Virus record (IMG/VR): IMGVR_UViG_3300032401_000014
Location: 1-54,743 of that record
DNA: 54,743 nt
Reading direction: 5' to 3' (one strand)
From: a virus
Shown here in pieces: positions 30,722-39,824 of this stretch (within the stretch, counting starts at the first letter, position 1; each line of letters begins with the position of its first letter). A program made the translations under genes and the position numbers. Below the pieces are notes generated by a model. The model was not told where the DNA came from. It saw only the letters and a list, made by a program, of their open reading frames with translations, and did not search any database.

Positions 30722-31639
30722 TTACGCCCCTGCCACACGAGTCATATATTTTCTCAAAATTCCGTATGCCTGGCGAGCAAGATCGTTCCTGATCTCTGTG
30801 TACTTTCCCCGGTCTCCAAAATTTCTGCTGTATGCCTGACCTGAGATGTCGCCGCCGCCAGTCCTTGAGCCGATGAATCCGAGCACCTGTTCCGCCGAGA
30901 GCATGATGCAGGCTTCCTTGATGTCATCAGGAAACGTCAAGTATCCGTACGTGTACGTGATTTTAAGATTGAAGTTTCCTCTCGCAAAAATAGGCATGTA
31001 GTAGGCTTCTTCATAATTCGATTTCGCCTTCAGTATCCCCAGGGCCGAAATGGTCTCGATGTTTCCCATGTTCACGACGGTAAAATAGTTGCCGCCGAGC
31101 ACGTATTGAATCGACTGCACGGCAACGATCGGCCTGCGATTTAATATCAGGTAGTTTTGTCCTGCCCCTGAATAATATTCCGTTATGGAGCTAATACCTG
31201 AAAATGTTTGTCTGGTGACAGATTCAACATACGGGACAATGAATCTCGCCAGTCGTTTCTCAATCCAATCATTCGAGATTATATCAGTTTCAATGCCGTA
31301 TCCCTCAAGATATTCTCGCACGTCGGAAGGGATGACTTCTGCGATCTCTGGAGCCTGATTATCAAGCACGTAGAATTGAAGCGGCTCCCGCCGTCCGGTG
31401 AACGTCCCGTCATTTATCCACGGCTGAAGGCTATATTCACCGATCTGCGAGAAGTCCCCAGCCTGTGAGAGCCATTTTAGTTTCGTGCCGACGATCGTGA
31501 CGTTTGTTTTCTCGACCTCAGTTCCATCGGGTTTTAATAGATACATCTTGTACGCAATGAGCCCGGCGAGACTGGTATCAAAGTCAGCGAAAAATTCCTG
31601 ACCGACTGAATCCTTCCATATTTTTCTTGTTAAAAGCAT
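30722..31639 (-). CDS. Head-tail connector protein with N-terminal Ig-like domain
   Basis: A 305-residue protein. The first 100 residues look like an Ig-like beta domain (SVGQEFFADFDTSLAGLIAYKMYLLKPDG). The C-terminal half resembles gp6-type connector/adaptor proteins: RQTFSGISSITEYYSGAGQNYLILNRRPIVAVQSIQYV and YGYLTFPDDIKEACIMLSAEQVL. It would bind the portal ring. I chose the ATG at 31639, in a TGATG overlap with GGAGAG upstream. Confidence 0.68.
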   Translation of the reverse strand: MLLTRKIWKDSVGQEFFADFDTSLAGLIAYKMYLLKPDGTEVEKTNVTIVGTKLKWLSQAGDFSQIGEYSLQPWINDGTFTGRREPLQFYVLDNQAPEIAEVIPSDVREYLEGYGIETDIISNDWIEKRLARFIVPYVESVTRQTFSGISSITEYYSGAGQNYLILNRRPIVAVQSIQYVLGGNYFTVVNMGNIETISALGILKAKSNYEEAYYMPIFARGNFNLKITYTYGYLTFPDDIKEACIMLSAEQVLGFIGSRTGGGDISGQAYSRNFGDRGKYTEIRNDLARQAYGILRKYMTRVAGA

Positions 31640-32109
31640 CAGTCTGCTCTCCATGTAATGTCTTTAGAAAGGTCGGGCCGCCACTTGAGCTGTGAATCGC
31701 TCTCACTCGCTTCCATCGCTTCTGCTGGAGTCGTGCCCCACCTGAACAGCGACGACATAAAGTCGCTGAATCGAATATCTCCGGCTAAAAATGATCGCCA
31801 GAGAATTGCAGGATATATGGTCGGCTTGAGTGCTGTGAATACGCTTGTCAGTCCGATAGTATTAAGAACCGTCCTTACGAAAGTAGCGGAGCGTGAAACA
31901 ACGTCTGTCATTCCAATAATATTGTTGATCGTTCTATAAAACGTTCCTGTTCTCGTAAGGGCGGTCGTCAATCCTATCGTGGCCGAAACCGACCTCGAAT
32001 AAATTCCGGTACGAATCACAACGTCAGAGAGACCGAGCGTATCTAAAATTAAGATCGACCATGCTGTCGGCCCTGCTGAATCAAAACTGTCGAATAAAAT
32101 CCTGCTCAT
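31639..32109 (-). CDS. Hypothetical structural protein with internal repeats
   Basis: A 156-residue protein with four repeats of about 23 residues, each with a core such as NTIGLTSVF or ATIGLTTAL and a following R-[ST]-G/A-x-x-x-R. The C-terminal 40 residues are charged. Located among connector and decoration genes. Function unknown. Confidence 0.5.
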   Translation of the reverse strand: MSRILFDSFDSAGPTAWSILILDTLGLSDVVIRTGIYSRSVSATIGLTTALTRTGTFYRTINNIIGMTDVVSRSATFVRTVLNTIGLTSVFTALKPTIYPAILWRSFLAGDIRFSDFMSSLFRWGTTPAEAMEASESDSQLKWRPDLSKDITWRAD

Positions 32110-32651
32110 CAGAATACCAGTAAAATAAAATTGTCTGCCGCACTCGGTGTCCCGGTAAAAGCCGCCGAGACTGTTATGAACTTCGTGGCCCCGGTGTACG
32201 CTGATACCTTCTTGACCTGATTTATCAAGCCCCCACTCGTGAATAAAAGCAATGCGTCCTTGTGATAATCGTTCGTTGCTTCTGATAGATCGGTCTTAAA
32301 TGTCGTCGCCGTGTTTCCCCCGTCACTGACGACTGACCCTCGCTTTAAAACTATATTCTCAATCACGAATCGACCGACGACTGATTTCGATGCTGTCCCG
32401 CCGACCGTGGCTGAAGCTATCACGTTATAACTCTTGCCGACCTCGAATCCGTTCGCCGCAGTGCACGCCACGGGAACCCTGTAATCCCCTGTCTTTCCTG
32501 TCCTCTTCGTTACCGTCAATGAATAGACGGTCGTGTCTGTATCATCCTCGAACACTTCCGCAGTAGGCAGTGAATCAGCATCGCTCACAACGCCAACAAC
32601 CGTATTCGTGATGAAGTCAAAATAAAGAGTTCTTCCGAGCAGAGCGTTCAT
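32109..32651 (-). CDS. Ig-like structural / decoration protein
   Basis: A 180-residue, Thr/Val/Ala-rich beta protein (MNALLGRTLYFDFI...). The first 100 residues (TTVYSLTVTKRTGKTGDYRVPV) look Ig-like. Likely a virion surface or neck decoration. Start overlaps the previous stop as ATGA with GTGAGGTCGGC upstream. Confidence 0.5.
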   Translation of the reverse strand: MNALLGRTLYFDFITNTVVGVVSDADSLPTAEVFEDDTDTTVYSLTVTKRTGKTGDYRVPVACTAANGFEVGKSYNVIASATVGGTASKSVVGRFVIENIVLKRGSVVSDGGNTATTFKTDLSEATNDYHKDALLLFTSGGLINQVKKVSAYTGATKFITVSAAFTGTPSAADNFILLVF

Positions 32652-33589
32652 GCCGACCTCACCAGCCCCGAATTTATGACCGGGAGCCCGACCGAACCGC
32701 CTGCCAGCGTGGTCACATCATACAGGTATATATTGACTGACGTATCCGATGCTTGAAGTGAGTTATCGCTTATCCCTCCGACATCGGGAGATGAATTTTG
32801 AAAAGCCACGAGCTGATACCTCTGGAAACTGCCGGATTGATGCACCGATATTGTGAAATTTCCGCTTCCATCAGAAACAGTGCGAGCGATAATTGTATTG
32901 ACCGGAGTACCGGAATCATCGACCTGCATAGCGACAACTGTGCACCCTCCGAGAGCCGCACCGTTCTTGTCTTTCGTTATTCCGCTTATGAGAAACGTCT
33001 GTGTGCTCTCGGTGAAATATTCAAGAACCGTGTGCATCTGAAAGTCAGAAGGTAGAGTCACTGCCGTTGTTCGTTTCGAAAGACCGCTTCTGTAAATAGC
33101 TCCTCTCGGTATCGTTACTGTGATGTCGCCGAGTTCTTCTGTTTCAAAAAGAACAAGCTGATTTGTCGCTTCCGACGCTCCGAGAATCTGAAAATCTGCC
33201 AATAGTGCTCCTGTCGAATCCGTTTCATCTGTTGACTTGAGCCACTTCCGAGTCGGCTCTACATACGGTGCGAGCGGGTCAGGCGGAGTCCCTCCGATGT
33301 CCAGCATTTCTATTCTGCCGCCCGCCTGTCGCATGGGCCCAACCAGTCTCGGTCTTATCCCGTACCAATCAGATTGCCCGATAATCGCTCTGGGAACAGG
33401 AAACCCTTTCATTTTGTAATCTCCTATTACATCTCCCTGAATAAGCGGTATCAAAGCAGGACACTCAAATTTTTCGTCTGCGGCTTTTCCAAGAGCAAAC
33501 CTCCAGTCCATAGCACATGAATCTCCGATAATTTCGCCTTGAAGCACCACGTCAGTCGGGTCTTGCAAGCAAGGTAGTATTACAATCAT
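32648..33589 (-). CDS. Structural protein with C-terminal Ig/CNA-B-like domain
   Basis: A 313-residue protein. Residues about 205-310 look like a carboxypeptidase-regulatory or CNA-B-like beta domain (FLISGITKDKNGAALGGCTVVAMQVDDSGTP...TVSDGSGNFTISVHQSG). The N-terminal part has a large polar region with WYGIRPRLVGPMRQAGGRIEMLDIGG. Such domains decorate virions or fibres. I chose the ATG at 33589 in an ATGA overlap. Confidence 0.55.
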   Translation of the reverse strand: MIVILPCLQDPTDVVLQGEIIGDSCAMDWRFALGKAADEKFECPALIPLIQGDVIGDYKMKGFPVPRAIIGQSDWYGIRPRLVGPMRQAGGRIEMLDIGGTPPDPLAPYVEPTRKWLKSTDETDSTGALLADFQILGASEATNQLVLFETEELGDITVTIPRGAIYRSGLSKRTTAVTLPSDFQMHTVLEYFTESTQTFLISGITKDKNGAALGGCTVVAMQVDDSGTPVNTIIARTVSDGSGNFTISVHQSGSFQRYQLVAFQNSSPDVGGISDNSLQASDTSVNIYLYDVTTLAGGSVGLPVINSGLVRSA

Positions 33590-33786
33590 CCCTTCAACTT
33601 CCTTTGCTGAATTGTTGCCATACATAAATCAACGGTATTCTCAAGCTCGTCGCCCACGGGCGGGTCTGGAGGAAATGGAGAATTTCCAGCGTCGAGCCAC
33701 GCTAAAAAATCGGGGTCATCTGTTTCAATGACTTCTCCGTCCTCCGACCTGACTACCACATCAGGAGAAAACATTTTGTAATCCAT
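33586..33786 (-). CDS. Hypothetical small acidic protein
   Basis: A 66-residue acidic, Pro-rich protein (MDYKMFSPDVVVRSEDGE...). Strong start site TAAGGAGGGAATC. Located between decoration-type genes. Function not recognised. Confidence 0.55.
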   Translation of the reverse strand: MDYKMFSPDVVVRSEDGEVIETDDPDFLAWLDAGNSPFPPDPPVGDELENTVDLCMATIQQRKLKG

Positions 33787-33820
33787 GATTCCCTCCTTAC
33801 CACAACCTATACAAATTAAA

Positions 33821-34372
33821 TTAGGGTGTGAGCTGTTCGATACAGAACATGTGCATCGTCATTGAACCCGTTGCCGCCGTCTGCGTGAAACGGAAATCCA
33901 TAGCGTTAGCCGCCGTTGAATCAAAACCAGTACCCACCACCGGAGCCGTATTGTACGGTAACGTATTACCGCCGGGGCCGGGGCCAGTCGCAGGAAGCGG
34001 AACGAGCAAGGCGGCTTCCGATAGCCAGTAACCTTGTCCGAATAAAGTAGCACTTGTGCTTGAACCGACTGAACGGCATTGCAAAACAATCTCCAGCCAC
34101 CACGGAACGTTTACTTTTGCCACGACGTTTAGAGGTATCGCCAGCGTATCGAATACTGTAATCGCCGCCATTCTCAAGTCCCAGCGAGCTGTTCCGGGTG
34201 TGGTGATAACGCACGAAATACGACCTGACGCAGTTATTCTCCACGTCCGTCCGATCTGCCAGTACCCTGCCGGGAGAGTGGTCGGAACATACGTCGGCAA
34301 ACATGATGCGGTCGCCGCCGCCGTCAAAGTTGGCCCGTCCGAATACGCGCTTGCAACAACTTGTACTGCCAT
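33821..34372 (-). CDS. Beta-rich structural protein
   Basis: A 183-residue protein (MAVQVVASAYSDGPTLTAAAT...). Thr/Ala/Gly rich, beta-like, ending FTQTAATGSMTMHMFCIEQLTP. This type is common just downstream of major capsid genes and is probably a head decoration protein. Start site GAAGGAGAAATTTT. Confidence 0.55.
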   Translation of the reverse strand: MAVQVVASAYSDGPTLTAAATASCLPTYVPTTLPAGYWQIGRTWRITASGRISCVITTPGTARWDLRMAAITVFDTLAIPLNVVAKVNVPWWLEIVLQCRSVGSSTSATLFGQGYWLSEAALLVPLPATGPGPGGNTLPYNTAPVVGTGFDSTAANAMDFRFTQTAATGSMTMHMFCIEQLTP

Positions 34373-34394
34373 AAAATTTCTCCTTCAAATAAAA

Positions 34395-34949
34395 TTAAGC
34401 TCCGAGTGCCGTGAGCTCCCAGTCAACTTGCAACGAGTCCGTCGATGCCACGATCACGTTCGGTACTACCTGAGCATACGCAAGACAGTCGCCAGCTCCG
34501 TCAGTCGCCGCACTCGTGAGAGCCGCTTCGTTTATCGTTGCCGACAAGTCTCCTATCGCATAAAGAGCTCGATATTGAACCACGTTATCGTTCGCCGCAC
34601 CCCATGAACCCTTCTGCTTCGGATACGTCGCTGACAGTGCTTTTGGAGTTCCTGTAACTGCATTGACAAACGTGTTCGACTTGATGCTCGTTCCCGTATA
34701 GCCAGTTCCAACAGGAACAAATCCGTGAGTATTATCGAGCTTCTGCCGAGCTGGAGTCTGACTCATCAGGTCGGCAACCATCGCATCACCCTCGTCGGTC
34801 ACGATGTTGTGATTGACCGAAATCATCAGCTTGCCCGGAATCCTGAACAATCTTCTCCAGAATCCCGGAGCATGACGCTTGATGTTTCCGTTGCTGTCGA
34901 AAACAGTAACCGTCAGCTTTCCCGTTAATCCAACCGTACTTTTTATCAT
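34395..34949 (-). CDS. Structural protein of the head region
   Basis: A 184-residue protein (MIKSTVGLTGKLTVTVFDSNGNI...). ISVNHNIVTDEGDAMVADLM and ATDGAGDCLAYAQVVPNVIVASTDSLQVDWEL are recurrent in phage structural proteins I have seen as unnamed families. Probable virion component. The ribosome binding site is weak. Confidence 0.5.
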   Translation of the reverse strand: MIKSTVGLTGKLTVTVFDSNGNIKRHAPGFWRRLFRIPGKLMISVNHNIVTDEGDAMVADLMSQTPARQKLDNTHGFVPVGTGYTGTSIKSNTFVNAVTGTPKALSATYPKQKGSWGAANDNVVQYRALYAIGDLSATINEAALTSAATDGAGDCLAYAQVVPNVIVASTDSLQVDWELTALGA

Positions 34950-34952
34950 AGC

Positions 34953-35408
34953 TTATGACTTCTTGAACAGTATTGTTAAAAGCCCTCTGTCAGACGCACC
35001 GTTGCAAATGACGTTCAGCGTAGTTCCTGCCGCAAGTATCGAGTACGCATCGTCAATCGTACCCGCCCGAACCATCGTCTTGTCCACCGCCATAATCATA
35101 GCGTTAGTTATCGGGTTCGTTGTTCCGTTTCTGAGCGTCGCCGTTCCTGAGGCGTTAGCCGCACGACATTGGACAAACACGTCCAGAACTTCACACGCAA
35201 ACGGAACGGTGAGAATCGCCGTTGACGTGGTAGTGTCCGCCGCTATTGAGTAGTTGAATAAAATCAGCGGTGAGAAGCTGGTCGGGAGCGTTTCGTCCAT
35301 CCCTGTGCGTTGTTGAACTTCACGCATCAGATCGCCCATCGTAATGATCTGTTCCGCTGGGGATGCTGTATTGAATTTCGCCGCTTGATCTGTTGATAGT
35401 ATAGCCAT
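34953..35408 (-). CDS. Head decoration or fibre protein
   Basis: A 151-residue protein. The first 45 residues are helical (ILSTDQAAKFNTASPAEQIITMGDLMREVQQRTG), the rest is a small beta domain (TSTAILTVPFACEVLDVFVQCRAANASGTATLRNGT). Likely a decoration protein or head fibre by location after the capsid gene. Start site AGGAGATTTGAT. Confidence 0.55.
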   Translation of the reverse strand: MAILSTDQAAKFNTASPAEQIITMGDLMREVQQRTGMDETLPTSFSPLILFNYSIAADTTTSTAILTVPFACEVLDVFVQCRAANASGTATLRNGTTNPITNAMIMAVDKTMVRAGTIDDAYSILAAGTTLNVICNGASDRGLLTILFKKS

Positions 35409-35409
35409 A

Positions 35410-35691
35410 TCAAATCTCCTTTTCGTACATAAAAATAAATCCTTTCGACTTCAAAATATCACTCTCTCGCTCATCCGTTACCGTGATGACTCCATCCATG
35501 ATTTCATGGTCGGTTATCTTTCCTTCAAGCTCGATCTTATAAATGCCATTGTATCGTGAACCATTCAACGGAATCTCAGGATATAAGAGTCGATATTCTT
35601 TAGTCGGTTTTTTAATAACGGGGGGCGGCTGACTTACTACGACAACCGCCTCCTGTTTTACTTCTTCGTTGAAACGAATGACGTTTATCAC
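35410..35691 (-). CDS. Hypothetical head-region protein
   Basis: A 93-residue protein starting with GTG in a GTGA overlap with the capsid gene stop (MINVIRFNEEVKQEA...). A Pro-rich linker (QPPPVIKKP) joins a short N-terminus to a small alpha/beta domain (YPEIPLNGSRYNGIYKIELEGKITDHEI). Function unknown. Confidence 0.6.
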   Translation of the reverse strand: MINVIRFNEEVKQEAVVVVSQPPPVIKKPTKEYRLLYPEIPLNGSRYNGIYKIELEGKITDHEIMDGVITVTDERESDILKSKGFIFMYEKEI

Positions 35692-37118
35692 GCCACCCTC
35701 ATTCCTCTGAGAATACTCGAAGTCGCCTCGTATGAAGGAGCGACTGCGGCATAGCTCTTTATCAAGAACGGCAGGAAGTCGTCTGTCCTTGCCAAGTCCT
35801 CGATCGTGACAAGCCCGTTGAACTGCGAACCGCCCTGATTGGTATATGGCAATCTTCCAAGACCTTGAAACTCATCAAAGTCGATGAAGAAAATATACTC
35901 AGGTGCGTACGTCGCTGTAATCACCAACGGCAAGTCTGCCTGCATCGCTGTCGGAATCGTGGTCGGTGTCCATGATGTGAATGTGCAGGTATTGACCACG
36001 CTTGAAGCGTTCGACGTACAGGTCAACGTGGTATTGATCGTATTGGTCGTCGAGGCCGCTATCGTTCCGTTTGCATCATACGCATAACCAGGAACGACGG
36101 CGATAAGAACTTCAGAGCCGCTTGTGACACTGAAATAAACCTTGTATCTGAACGCATCGGCGATCGGAGTCCACGTCAGCGTGAAGGTCGATGTACTGGA
36201 GCCTGTGGTTGCTAAGTTTGAAGTCTCTGCACTCGCCAGTGACTCGCCGTCCTTTGTTACAGCCGACACTCTGAAGTAGTTCGTCGCACTGTTCGCTATC
36301 GTCCCGCCAGTAGTTGCGGTGGACGGTGTTACCGTTCCCATTGTAATCTTCGGGCGACAAAACGATGACATGATGATCGGTATATCCCGATACGCATTGA
36401 GCCGCCAGCCGCCGTTGATGTCCACTTGCGACATGCTCCCGGTGAGACCTTGATTCAATCTCACGTTGGAGAGCAGGGCTGAATACTTCGAGAGCATCTG
36501 CGGAGACATAATGAACGCCTTGTTGTGAGCCGCACCTTGCTTTTCAAAGTTAGCATCTATCATCGTGTCCAGATCGGTAAAATTCGTCGGTGCGACACCG
36601 CCAAGAGCTTTATTCGTTCGATAGGTCGTGACGTAGGTATCGAACCCCGTGAACTCATACTGATTGCTCGATGCGTTCCCGAAGGCGATATAATTTTCCA
36701 TGTCATAGACGTGGGCCAAAAGCTCGGATTCCATATTGGCGGCCGCCGCATCTATGTTCTTTTTACTTGCGTCTTGCAGAAAGTTCGTGGTTGCTCCTTT
36801 CCTTCTGATGACTTTCAGAGAAACGTTCGCCCGTGTGTAAACAGGCTGAGTAGTCGGAGTCACCGCACCTTCACCCATCGCCCCGCCGGATGCCGGGAGC
36901 GAAGTTAATTGATCGAACTCGTGCAACTTCTGATTGTCGAACTTCGGTGTCATCATTGCCACCAGAGGCGATAATCTCGGCACGGCGTTCGTAATGACCT
37001 GCTCCAAGTGTTGTGGTATGAGTGCTTCACCACTTCCTGTTGCGGCGGTCAATGCTTTCTGTATGAGGCTCTTGTTCTCGCCCCAGTACCAGTTAAATTG
37101 TTTGATAATGTCTGCCAT
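35688..37118 (-). CDS. Major capsid protein with inserted Ig/FnIII-like domain
   Basis: A 476-residue HK97-type major capsid protein. It follows protease and scaffold, and has the N-arm and long-helix features (MESELLAHVYDMENYIAFG) and a conserved C-terminal core (ITATYAPEYIFFIDFDEFQGLGRLPYTN). Residues about 257-385 look like an FnIII/Ig-like insertion (GTIANSATNYFRVSAVTKDGES...TPIADAFRYKVYFSVTSGS), which would decorate the capsid surface. Strong start site AAGGAGCAATTCA. Confidence 0.8.
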   Translation of the reverse strand: MADIIKQFNWYWGENKSLIQKALTAATGSGEALIPQHLEQVITNAVPRLSPLVAMMTPKFDNQKLHEFDQLTSLPASGGAMGEGAVTPTTQPVYTRANVSLKVIRRKGATTNFLQDASKKNIDAAAANMESELLAHVYDMENYIAFGNASSNQYEFTGFDTYVTTYRTNKALGGVAPTNFTDLDTMIDANFEKQGAAHNKAFIMSPQMLSKYSALLSNVRLNQGLTGSMSQVDINGGWRLNAYRDIPIIMSSFCRPKITMGTVTPSTATTGGTIANSATNYFRVSAVTKDGESLASAETSNLATTGSSTSTFTLTWTPIADAFRYKVYFSVTSGSEVLIAVVPGYAYDANGTIAASTTNTINTTLTCTSNASSVVNTCTFTSWTPTTIPTAMQADLPLVITATYAPEYIFFIDFDEFQGLGRLPYTNQGGSQFNGLVTIEDLARTDDFLPFLIKSYAAVAPSYEATSSILRGMRVA

Positions 37119-37143
37119 TGAATTGCTCCTTATTCCTTTTTTC

Positions 37144-37872
37144 TTATCTGACTGCTTTCGAGTTTAGAGGGAACATTCCAGTCAACAGCCTCCCGCTATC
37201 TGCCGCCAGCGACTTGCTGAGAAAGTGCGGGTCTCGTTGCTCTTGAGTGGGCTCTGCTTTCGGCAGAACGCCAGCCATCTGCTGAATAAAATCGAGTGTC
37301 TTTTTGACATCGGGGCCGTACCCTGCTGGAACATCTCTCGGCTCATCTTTTTTCGGATGAGCTTCGTCCCAGGCTTTCTCGACGGTTGAGACTATTCCCG
37401 TACCTTCGAGAATCCCCTGGATTGCTTTATTCTGCTCCATCACTTGCTTGCCGATAAGTTGAACTGCGTCCGCAATTTTGGCAATCGGGTCTTGTGATTT
37501 TTGTACGCCTTTACTCTTTCTGAGAAGGCTGATAATTGCCTTTGCGACTTCCGGTATATTCTCAAGGTTGAGATCAGGCTGATCTTGTATTTGAGTTTCT
37601 GCCGGGTCTTGAGCGGCCGGGCTGTTAGCGGATTTCTTCGCAAACTTTCCAGAGTCCTCTCCGTCGCCTTTCTCTTTTTTGTTCTTGTCCTCTTCCATCT
37701 GTTTCATGATTGCAATAGCCTTCATGATAATATCCTCGTCCGCTTGAGGCGGCTGATTTTGAGGCACTGGAGGAGTCTGATCTTCCTGAGCCACTCCGCC
37801 TGCTCCTGCCTGCTTGATCTGTTCGATTATGGATTCGAGGTTATTTAAAGCGGTTAAAAGTTCAGTATCCAT
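37144..37872 (-). CDS. Capsid scaffolding protein
   Basis: A 242-residue acidic, Gln/Lys/Glu-rich, mostly helical protein (MDTELLTALNNLESIIEQIK...). It sits between prohead protease and major capsid genes, the place of scaffolds. The C-terminal end (FLSKSLAADSGRLLTGMF) may contact the capsid protein. Scaffolds vary too much in sequence for a firm family match. Confidence 0.65.
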   Translation of the reverse strand: MDTELLTALNNLESIIEQIKQAGAGGVAQEDQTPPVPQNQPPQADEDIIMKAIAIMKQMEEDKNKKEKGDGEDSGKFAKKSANSPAAQDPAETQIQDQPDLNLENIPEVAKAIISLLRKSKGVQKSQDPIAKIADAVQLIGKQVMEQNKAIQGILEGTGIVSTVEKAWDEAHPKKDEPRDVPAGYGPDVKKTLDFIQQMAGVLPKAEPTQEQRDPHFLSKSLAADSGRLLTGMFPLNSKAVR

Positions 37873-38829
37873 TTAATGTGCTCCTTGTTTTTCTAAAATT
37901 TTTTGCACCGTATCCAGATTGGATAGGAGCGATTTAAACAGGACAATCTTCGGATTCATGTCCTTGTTCACTTTTATATTTTCCACGACTGCTTGAGTCG
38001 GGTCTATATCCGGCATGAAAAAATTCTGAGAGCCGAGAATGACTTCGAGCATCATGTCTCGGTACTCGTCAAACAGCATGATGAGCCGATCTTCCTTGTC
38101 CTCGACTTCTTCATCCTGCATGATCTCTTCGATGTTGTCCTCCAGAGCTTCTTGAATCTGATACCGCTTGCGAAAATAATTCGTGTCTGATTCGCCCGCT
38201 TGTATCTTTGCTCTGAGCGACTCTTTGATTGATTTTTGTACTACCCACGGGGCCGTTTCGCCCAGGGCCTTGTAGATGGCGTGAACGACAGAACTCTGAT
38301 ATGCGGGCCGTGGCACGACCACAACCCCGTCGAGTATCATGTCATTGATGACTCGCTTACCGTCAAAAGACATCTGCAATATGCCACCGTCGGGGATATA
38401 TCCCTCGACTGAGAAGCCTTTCTGTTTCGGTTTCTTGTACGGCGGCAGGCCGAGCATCTGTCGCCAGAGTTTGTCTGCGGTCTCCAGGGTGTTCGCTCCC
38501 AGGCCGTCGGATTTGTCGTACAGCCTGAACTCTGGTTTCCAGTCACCATTATTATCGACATGAAAGTCGCTCAATATCCCGATGTCCTCAGTATAGGCAA
38601 CCCCGTGGCGATCGGCATAGAGCAACACGTCGCCAGACTGAGCTTGTTTCGTTATTGATTGAATAGCGTTCTCAGTCATGCGTTCACCGTGGCCGTCTTT
38701 CTTGACCCCGGTGCTTATGCCATAGAGATAACGATGTTTGTTTCCTGAAGCGTCCGCCTTTTCGACGGCGTGATGACCTTCACGGTCGTTTGGATGGAAA
38801 TTGAATTTGATGCGAGTTTGACCTGTCAT
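37873..38829 (-). CDS. Prohead serine protease
   Basis: A 318-residue protein. Residues 30-200 fit the prohead protease fold: YLYGISTGVKKDGHGERMT, LLYADRHGVAYTEDIG, KQKGFSVEGYIPDGG (with the likely catalytic Ser), and VVVPRPAYQSSVV. It should cut scaffold and capsid precursor during head maturation. The C-terminal 100 residues (EEIMQDEEVEDKEDR) are acidic and helical, perhaps a scaffold-like extension. Confidence 0.75.
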   Translation of the reverse strand: MTGQTRIKFNFHPNDREGHHAVEKADASGNKHRYLYGISTGVKKDGHGERMTENAIQSITKQAQSGDVLLYADRHGVAYTEDIGILSDFHVDNNGDWKPEFRLYDKSDGLGANTLETADKLWRQMLGLPPYKKPKQKGFSVEGYIPDGGILQMSFDGKRVINDMILDGVVVVPRPAYQSSVVHAIYKALGETAPWVVQKSIKESLRAKIQAGESDTNYFRKRYQIQEALEDNIEEIMQDEEVEDKEDRLIMLFDEYRDMMLEVILGSQNFFMPDIDPTQAVVENIKVNKDMNPKIVLFKSLLSNLDTVQKILEKQGAH

Positions 38830-38877
38830 ACGTTTCCATGTGGCAGGTCGGGGCGTTCCGGTGGACTGCGGGTTTTA

Positions 38878-39045
38878 TTATACGTCGTACTGGGTGATGT
38901 TCATTTTGATCTTGTCACCCGTGCAATTTATCTCCACTCTGATACTATTATAATGTTTCAGTATCATAATGTCAAGAATATTCTTTTTGATCTGATCTAT
39001 CTTTTTTTCTTCTTCGCTTTTTAATATATCTGCCGGAATTAACAT
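38878..39045 (-). CDS. Hypothetical small protein
   Basis: A 55-residue protein starting MLIPADILKSEEEKK: a charged helix followed by two beta strands (SIRVEINCTGDKIKMNITQYDV). Its start forms a TGATG overlap with the MuF-like gene. Function unknown. Confidence 0.6.
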   Translation of the reverse strand: MLIPADILKSEEEKKIDQIKKNILDIMILKHYNSIRVEINCTGDKIKMNITQYDV

Positions 39046-39824
39046 CAATCTTTACCTATGATATAAACTAACTCGCACTGACATGAGATCACTTCCTCTG
39101 CTGGCAGGCTCTCGTGATGCGGGTGCGGGGCCAGGTATGTTGTCCCTGTATTTTTGTCATGAATTACAAAATCCCTGTTGAATCCGATCGTCACGCCGTT
39201 TAATGCGACATGGTGCTGGCGTGCGTTCTTTCTGTCCTTGAGCAACGACATGTTATGAATCCATCTTTTCTTGACGTAGATCGCAGAGTTTCTTCGTCTG
39301 ATCTCCTGCACATAGCCATGCTTCACCTGATCTACAACGCTCCGGGTCTCAGTCGTGGCGATCGCATACAAATTCGTCGGCATACCCACGGCCGGGTCAC
39401 GCCGGACATACCCTCGGAACGTCTTTTTGATGGCCTTCTCAAAGTCAGCCAGTACCGCTTGTTTCATGCGGCCCGCATACGTCCCCCTGGCGACCACGTA
39501 TTCAGGCTTCTCAAGCACTGCACGGAGATTCTGAGCGAGGCTATCCCGCAGATCATCCGAGAGCAAATCGCCTCGTGTAGCCCCCTTCCTGATAAATACA
39601 GCCTGTTTTGGCAGGGCCTCACGGATGTCAGGTAAAACAAACAGCTTCTCTCTGCCTGGCCGATAGGTTGTCATCTTTCGCTTGAAATTGTCGTCGGTTA
39701 TTCTGCCGATCGCCCCGGCGATCTCCTCAGTGTTTGCGGCTATGATCTTACGCATCAGGGCCCGATACGGCTCCCCCACGTACCCGTGCCGTTTGCGTAG
39801 CCTGTCAAGGTGTATTTTTGCCAA
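39045..39824 (-). CDS. MuF-like head morphogenesis protein
   Basis: A minor head protein. The C-terminal part has the MuF pattern: TTETRSVVDQVKHGYVQEI, KRWIHNMSLLKDRKNARQHHVALNG, and APHPHHESLPAEEVISCQC. Such proteins sit inside the head near the portal. The start is uncertain: the frame opens at 39938, but a TTG at 39824 with GAGGTGGG upstream avoids most of the overlap with the previous gene (259 residues). An ATG at 39884 is another choice. Confidence 0.72.
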   Translation of the reverse strand: MAKIHLDRLRKRHGYVGEPYRALMRKIIAANTEEIAGAIGRITDDNFKRKMTTYRPGREKLFVLPDIREALPKQAVFIRKGATRGDLLSDDLRDSLAQNLRAVLEKPEYVVARGTYAGRMKQAVLADFEKAIKKTFRGYVRRDPAVGMPTNLYAIATTETRSVVDQVKHGYVQEIRRRNSAIYVKKRWIHNMSLLKDRKNARQHHVALNGVTIGFNRDFVIHDKNTGTTYLAPHPHHESLPAEEVISCQCELVYIIGKD

